This document shows positions 60,565 to 64,000 of a stretch of 64,000 bases of DNA, piece by piece. Under the pieces are notes generated by a model. It had not been told where the DNA came from and made no database searches. It worked only from the letters and a program-made list of their open reading frames with translations. The stretch is from Bacteroidetes bacterium SCGC AAA795-G10. GTDB taxonomy: Bacteria > Bacteroidota > Bacteroidia > Flavobacteriales > Flavobacteriaceae. Numbering within the stretch: the stretch's first letter is position 1; each line of letters begins with the position of its first letter. Both the position numbers and the translations under genes were made by a program. The stretch is taken from positions 1 to 64,000 of the forward strand of contig QFDA01000002.1 of the NCBI GenBank assembly GCA_003130815.1, in the 5' to 3' direction.

Positions 60565-61635
60565 CTAATTAGGTAAATGTTTTTGCAAAAATAAAATTCC
60601 ATTTTTAGATAATATTTTCTCAATGTCAGTATCTGAATAGCCTCTTCTATTTAAAATATATCCTAGTTTTTGTAAATCAGCAATTGTATCCAAATCTTCT
60701 GGGCATTGCTCTTTTCCAAATCCACCATCTAGATCTGACCCAATCATTACGTGATTTGTATTTCCAGAAAGTTGACAAATATGGTCGATATGGTCCACAA
60801 TTGATTCAATTAAAAGCCCTTTATCAGTCGGTTTAGTTTTTCCTCTTTCCCAATTTGGAGTCATCATCCATGCATCAAATGCCATTCCAATAACTGCATT
60901 ATGATCAATCAAAATTCTGATTTGAGAATCATCAAACTGTCTTTCATTATTAACTAATTTTCTGCAATTACTATGGCTTGCCCAAATTGGACCTTGGTAA
61001 AATTCAAGAGTTTCCCAAAAACTTAAATCACACAGATGAGTTACATCCAGAATGAGTTTGAGCTCTTCTATTTTTTTCAACAATAATTTTCCTTTTTCTC
61101 CAATTCCACCACTCGAATCAGTTCCATAAGCATAAGTCCCAGGGCCATAGTGTGCTGGGCCAATAGCTCTTAATCCCATATTATACATTCGCTCTAAATG
61201 ATTCATAGATATAATTGAATCTGCTCCCTCGAGACTTAAAACATAACCTAGTGGTGTAGTAATTGGGTTTGATTTCCAATTATTTAAATGTTTTTTTAAG
61301 TTCGATTTTGAATTTATTTGAACTAACTCTTTTTGAGATTCCATTTCCTTGTACCAAGCTAATTGCCCTTGGGTGTGAGCCCAAGCTTGTTCTTGAGAAT
61401 TCCAACCTGGTAGAGGATTTTTTGGTTTAACGTATCTTGCTATAAGAGTGCCAACACATAATCCTATGTTGCCATTCCGTAAATCTGGAAAAGAGACAGT
61501 TGAAAGTTCTCGTCCTGGCAAATCATTCATTCCTTTTTCAAGTTTACGAATTGTATTTGTTTTCAATCGATAATCACGATTCCATTCAGTTGCATTCATT
61601 GATAGGTCAAGATGGGCGTCAAAAATAAATTCCAT
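60565..61635 (-). CDS. Membrane-dipeptidase-type (M19) peptidase
   Basis: This 356-residue enzyme is an M19 family dipeptidase with a TIM-barrel metal-dependent amidohydrolase fold. The HLD motif at residues 8-10 (FDAHLD), the SLEGADS segment with the bridging Glu, VTHLCDLSFWETL and WASHSNCRKL, each with a His ligand, and MIGSDLDGGFG are the expected metal and substrate sites. Members hydrolyse dipeptides, often with a D-residue at the C-terminus. The absence of a signal peptide suggests a cytoplasmic enzyme. It is the last gene of the operon with the PLP enzyme, RidA and GntP permease. Confidence 0.93.
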   Translation of the reverse strand: MEFIFDAHLDLSMNATEWNRDYRLKTNTIRKLEKGMNDLPGRELSTVSFPDLRNGNIGLCVGTLIARYVKPKNPLPGWNSQEQAWAHTQGQLAWYKEMESQKELVQINSKSNLKKHLNNWKSNPITTPLGYVLSLEGADSIISMNHLERMYNMGLRAIGPAHYGPGTYAYGTDSSGGIGEKGKLLLKKIEELKLILDVTHLCDLSFWETLEFYQGPIWASHSNCRKLVNNERQFDDSQIRILIDHNAVIGMAFDAWMMTPNWERGKTKPTDKGLLIESIVDHIDHICQLSGNTNHVMIGSDLDGGFGKEQCPEDLDTIADLQKLGYILNRRGYSDTDIEKILSKNGILFLQKHLPN

Positions 61636-61641
61636 AATTCT

Positions 61642-62751
61642 CTAAATAGACAATTGATAATCTCTTGCCTGAATATCCCATGAAGACTGAATTTCTCTAT
61701 TGATTACAACATAAGACTTATTGTATTTTGCGACTGTAGGACATATATGGTACGGAATTGCATAAAAAAGGTCACCAATATTTAAATTTTTATGCTCTTT
61801 ATATTCAACTACAAGATGCTCTTCACTCTGTGATTTATGAATCGCTCCCTCCAAACCAAAAATTTCCATTCTTGGTAATGGCATCTCGGAAGAAACTGCC
61901 TTATGCCCTATATCAAAACAATAGATATTTGGAGCAGGCTTGCTAATTAATCGAGTCACTAAAACAGCAGCATGCAGAAATGGTGACTCTTTCCATATTT
62001 TCTGATAACCTAAGTCCCAAAGAATAGTTGTTCCTGGACTCAATAGATTTGTTTTTCTTAACGAATGAGGGTAAAAACTAGGAGTGCCTCCTGTAATAAT
62101 TTGTGGTAACGTTCCAGTTTTATTTTTTATTTGTGCCACTAATTGTTCAACTTTTTTAAAATCCAAATTACATTGGTTTAATCTTTTACTTAAGGATGAA
62201 TTTCGAATATGACCATCATACACGTGGAGACCATCAAATTTTAGGTTTTGATCATCAAATAATTCTAAACAAAGATCTAACGCCCTATCAGGAATAATTC
62301 CTGTTCTATTCATTCCATTATTTATGTCTAACCATAAATTCATCTTAATACCACCAGCTTTTGATAGATTTGAAAACAATTTTAAAGAATCAATATTGTC
62401 CACAAGTGTAGAGAACTTAATTTTCGGATATTCTTTTTGAAGATTCAAAAATCGAATTGCTTTTTCCTTTGTAGGTTGCATTGCCAGTAATATATGCTTA
62501 ACCTTACAAGAAATTAGCATTTCTAATTCTCCAAAAGTTGCACATTTAAATTCTTTTATACCATAATCCATTTGAAGTTTAACAACTGAGGGCATTTTGT
62601 AAGTTTTAACATGGGGAATCAACCGATTTACGTCACCAGAAATAGAAATCATAGATTTAATGTTATGCTCTATTCTTTCAGGATAAATAATTAATCCAGG
62701 GGTTAAAATTTTACTTTCATCATTAACCTTAAACCACTTATTTATTGACAT
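61642..62751 (-). CDS. D-threonine aldolase-like PLP enzyme (alanine-racemase N-terminal fold)
   Basis: The protein has 369 residues and the alanine racemase N-terminal TIM barrel plus a C-terminal beta domain, as in D-threonine aldolase and D-serine dehydratase. The segment NRLIPHVKTYKMPSV carries Lys 49, the expected PLP Schiff-base residue, and LITGGTPSFYPHS-like and LLSPGTTILWDLGY segments bind the phosphate. The C-terminal EYKEHKNLNIGDLFYAIPYHICPTVAKYN includes His and Cys residues that bind metal in D-serine dehydratase. It converts a D-hydroxyamino acid or related D-amino acid. Position in the operon suggests the substrate enters by the GntP permease. Confidence 0.88.
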   Translation of the reverse strand: MSINKWFKVNDESKILTPGLIIYPERIEHNIKSMISISGDVNRLIPHVKTYKMPSVVKLQMDYGIKEFKCATFGELEMLISCKVKHILLAMQPTKEKAIRFLNLQKEYPKIKFSTLVDNIDSLKLFSNLSKAGGIKMNLWLDINNGMNRTGIIPDRALDLCLELFDDQNLKFDGLHVYDGHIRNSSLSKRLNQCNLDFKKVEQLVAQIKNKTGTLPQIITGGTPSFYPHSLRKTNLLSPGTTILWDLGYQKIWKESPFLHAAVLVTRLISKPAPNIYCFDIGHKAVSSEMPLPRMEIFGLEGAIHKSQSEEHLVVEYKEHKNLNIGDLFYAIPYHICPTVAKYNKSYVVINREIQSSWDIQARDYQLSI

Positions 62752-62756
62752 CTATA

Positions 62757-63221
62757 TTATTCGATTAAAAAAGCAGCTTCAACCTCAACTGGTATATTAT
62801 TTGGAAGATTCATACCAACAGCACTTCTTACACCAATTCCATTTTTTTCTCCAAAAACTTCTGAAAAAAGTTCACTAAATCCATTTATAACAAAAGGATG
62901 ATGTTTAAAATCTGGAGTTGCATTTACCATTCCTAATACTTTTATAACACGCTTAATCTTTAAGGATTCTGAAGTGTGTGTTATAATGGTGGAAAGCATT
63001 GTTAGGCCAACCTGTCTAGCAGCAACTTTCCCTTCATCTTTATTCAGCTCAGATCCTACCTTTCCATACATAAGACTCCCGTCGGATAAAACAGGTCCTT
63101 GACCAGAAACATATAAATGATTTTCAACTATTAAAATTGGTCGGTATACACCCGAGGGTTCGGGTGCGGGAGGTAAATCAAGACTCATAGCTTTGATTCG
63201 ATCTTTTAAATGTATACTCAT
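62757..63221 (-). CDS. RidA family protein (operon-associated)
   Basis: This 154-residue RidA/YjgF homologue has the segments LPPAPEPSGVYRPILIVENHLYVSGQGPV, and GIGVRSAVGMNLPNNIPVEVEAAFLIE, with the conserved Arg in VRSAVG. It belongs to a subfamily longer than the standard 126-residue RidA. It would deaminate reactive enamine or imine intermediates, which a PLP enzyme acting on serine-type substrates releases. It lies between the GntP permease (1 base) and the D-threonine aldolase-like gene (5 bases), which suggests one operon and matching function. Confidence 0.9.
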   Translation of the reverse strand: MSIHLKDRIKAMSLDLPPAPEPSGVYRPILIVENHLYVSGQGPVLSDGSLMYGKVGSELNKDEGKVAARQVGLTMLSTIITHTSESLKIKRVIKVLGMVNATPDFKHHPFVINGFSELFSEVFGEKNGIGVRSAVGMNLPNNIPVEVEAAFLIE

Positions 63222-63222
63222 T

Positions 63223-64000
63223 TTATATTAGTTGGTTTAAAATTAAAACTCCAATAAGTCCTGAAATTCCTATGCTTGTTTCCATAATTGTCCAAGTGGA
63301 AAGTGTTTCTTTTACGGTTAAATTAAAATATTCCTTAAATAACCAAAACCCACTGTCATTAACATGGGATAACATAAGGCTTCCCGATCCAATAGATAAT
63401 ACCATTAATTCAGGACTCACATTTGTATTTTGAACTAAAGGTAAGACTATTCCAGCAGTTGTAAGGCCTGCAACTGTTGCAGAACCGACAGAAAAACGAA
63501 TAAGTGTTGCAATTATCCAGCCTATTAATAAAGGAGACATTGAAGATATTTCAAGTATTCCACCAATATAATCACTAACCCCACTGTCAATTAAAATTTG
63601 CTTTAGGGCACCAGCACCTGATATAACTAAAAGAACCATTGTAATTCCTGATACTGCATCTGCATAGGTTTTCATTATTTGATTCATTGTTTTACCTCTT
63701 GAAATACCTAACGAGTATGTTCCTAAAAGAAGCGTTAATAGTAGAGCAATAACTGGATTTCCAATAAAGTTAATACACTTTGATAAAATACTCTCCTCTT
63801 GAATTAAAAGTGAGATCAAAGTAGAAAAACCAATCAATAATACTGGCAATAAAGCTGTGGATAGACTATTAAATAAGCTGGGGAGTTCGTCTTGCTTAAA
63901 TACTCTTGTGGTCATAAACTCTTTAAGGGGCTTTGCTTCTACTTTAGGTAAGAAATGAGTTAATAAAGGTCCTGAAATTAAAATTGCAGGTATAGAAAGC
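63223..64000 (-). CDS. GntP family permease, C-terminal part (5' end outside the window)
   Basis: The reading frame is open to the end of the window, so the gene starts beyond it; the first visible Met at 63915 is internal. About 259 residues are seen, with many transmembrane segments. SGAGALKQILIDSGVSDYIGGIL, RFSVGSATVAGLTTAGIVLPL and GSGSLMLSHVNDSGFWLFKEYF match the GntP/DsdX gluconate and D-serine transporter family. GntP proteins import sugar acids or D-amino acids with protons. The downstream D-amino-acid enzyme genes make a D-serine or D-threonine-like cargo more likely, though this is inference. It is the first gene of the operon as far as visible. Confidence 0.92.
   Translation of the reverse strand, partial: LSIPAILISGPLLTHFLPKVEAKPLKEFMTTRVFKQDELPSLFNSLSTALLPVLLIGFSTLISLLIQEESILSKCINFIGNPVIALLLTLLLGTYSLGISRGKTMNQIMKTYADAVSGITMVLLVISGAGALKQILIDSGVSDYIGGILEISSMSPLLIGWIIATLIRFSVGSATVAGLTTAGIVLPLVQNTNVSPELMVLSIGSGSLMLSHVNDSGFWLFKEYFNLTVKETLSTWTIMETSIGISGLIGVLILNQLI

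Overview
The window is a piece of a strongly AT-rich bacterial chromosome, almost certainly from the Bacteroidota and most likely a marine member of the Flavobacteriia. The evidence is a SusC/SusD pair, a BshA bacillithiol enzyme, many short lipoproteins, DUF4834 and YfhO family proteins, and a gene order (LptD - amidase - MlaD - Fe-S protein - HAD - CCG protein - small conserved protein - GH3/serine hydrolase - BshA) that I recognise from flavobacterial genomes. Coding density is high. There is no CRISPR array, insertion sequence, prophage, rRNA or integrase. One tRNA (Arg, anticodon TCT) is present.

Layout. 1-8.4 kb: the 3' end of uvrA, then a flippase, a YfhO-like protein and a DUF4834 protein on the minus strand, then an outer-membrane protein, a GNAT-like protein and mnmE on the plus strand. 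8.4-18.5 kb: an accessory block of exported and lipid-anchored proteins of mostly unknown function. It contains a Gfo/Idh/MocA oxidoreductase, two NTF2-like lipoproteins, several orphan secreted proteins, very small membrane or lipoproteins missed by length cut-offs, an unclassified TIM-barrel glycosidase-like protein and YjbQ. 18.7-22.5 kb: an LVIVD-repeat propeller, a YncE-like propeller with a Met/His-rich loop, and an acetyltransferase. 22.5-27.8 kb: an alpha/beta hydrolase lipoprotein and a SusD/SusC uptake pair. 28.2-32.8 kb: a class V aminotransferase, a Kazal-domain lipoprotein, a pterin dehydratase, a DUF1080 protein and a penicillin-acylase family hydrolase.

32.8-45.2 kb is the conserved cell-envelope and redox cluster listed above, followed by RidA. 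45.2-58.1 kb is housekeeping: BadF-type sugar kinase, GAPDH, phosphofructokinase, a giant TamB, TsaD, RsmE, an AI-2E family permease, a nitronate monooxygenase-like protein, DUF4442 and alanine dehydrogenase. 58.1-60.4 kb holds a zincin-like lipoprotein, the tRNA, a lipoprotein with a 27-bp tandem repeat and a DsrE-like protein. 60.5-64 kb is a minus-strand operon of a GntP permease (running off the window), RidA, a D-threonine-aldolase-like PLP enzyme and an M19 dipeptidase, which together look like a D-amino-acid or dipeptide salvage pathway.

The most useful observations are these. The TamB reading frame continues well upstream of its first usual start codon and encodes the expected membrane anchor there, so an unusual start codon is implied. 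Several envelope genes appear to start at TTG. A Met/His-rich, possibly copper-binding loop sits in one beta-propeller. Two or three tiny genes lie in the 13-14 kb region. The 456-bp gap upstream of susC carries repeats and inverted repeats. I did not find a clearly novel multi-gene system, and I do not claim one.
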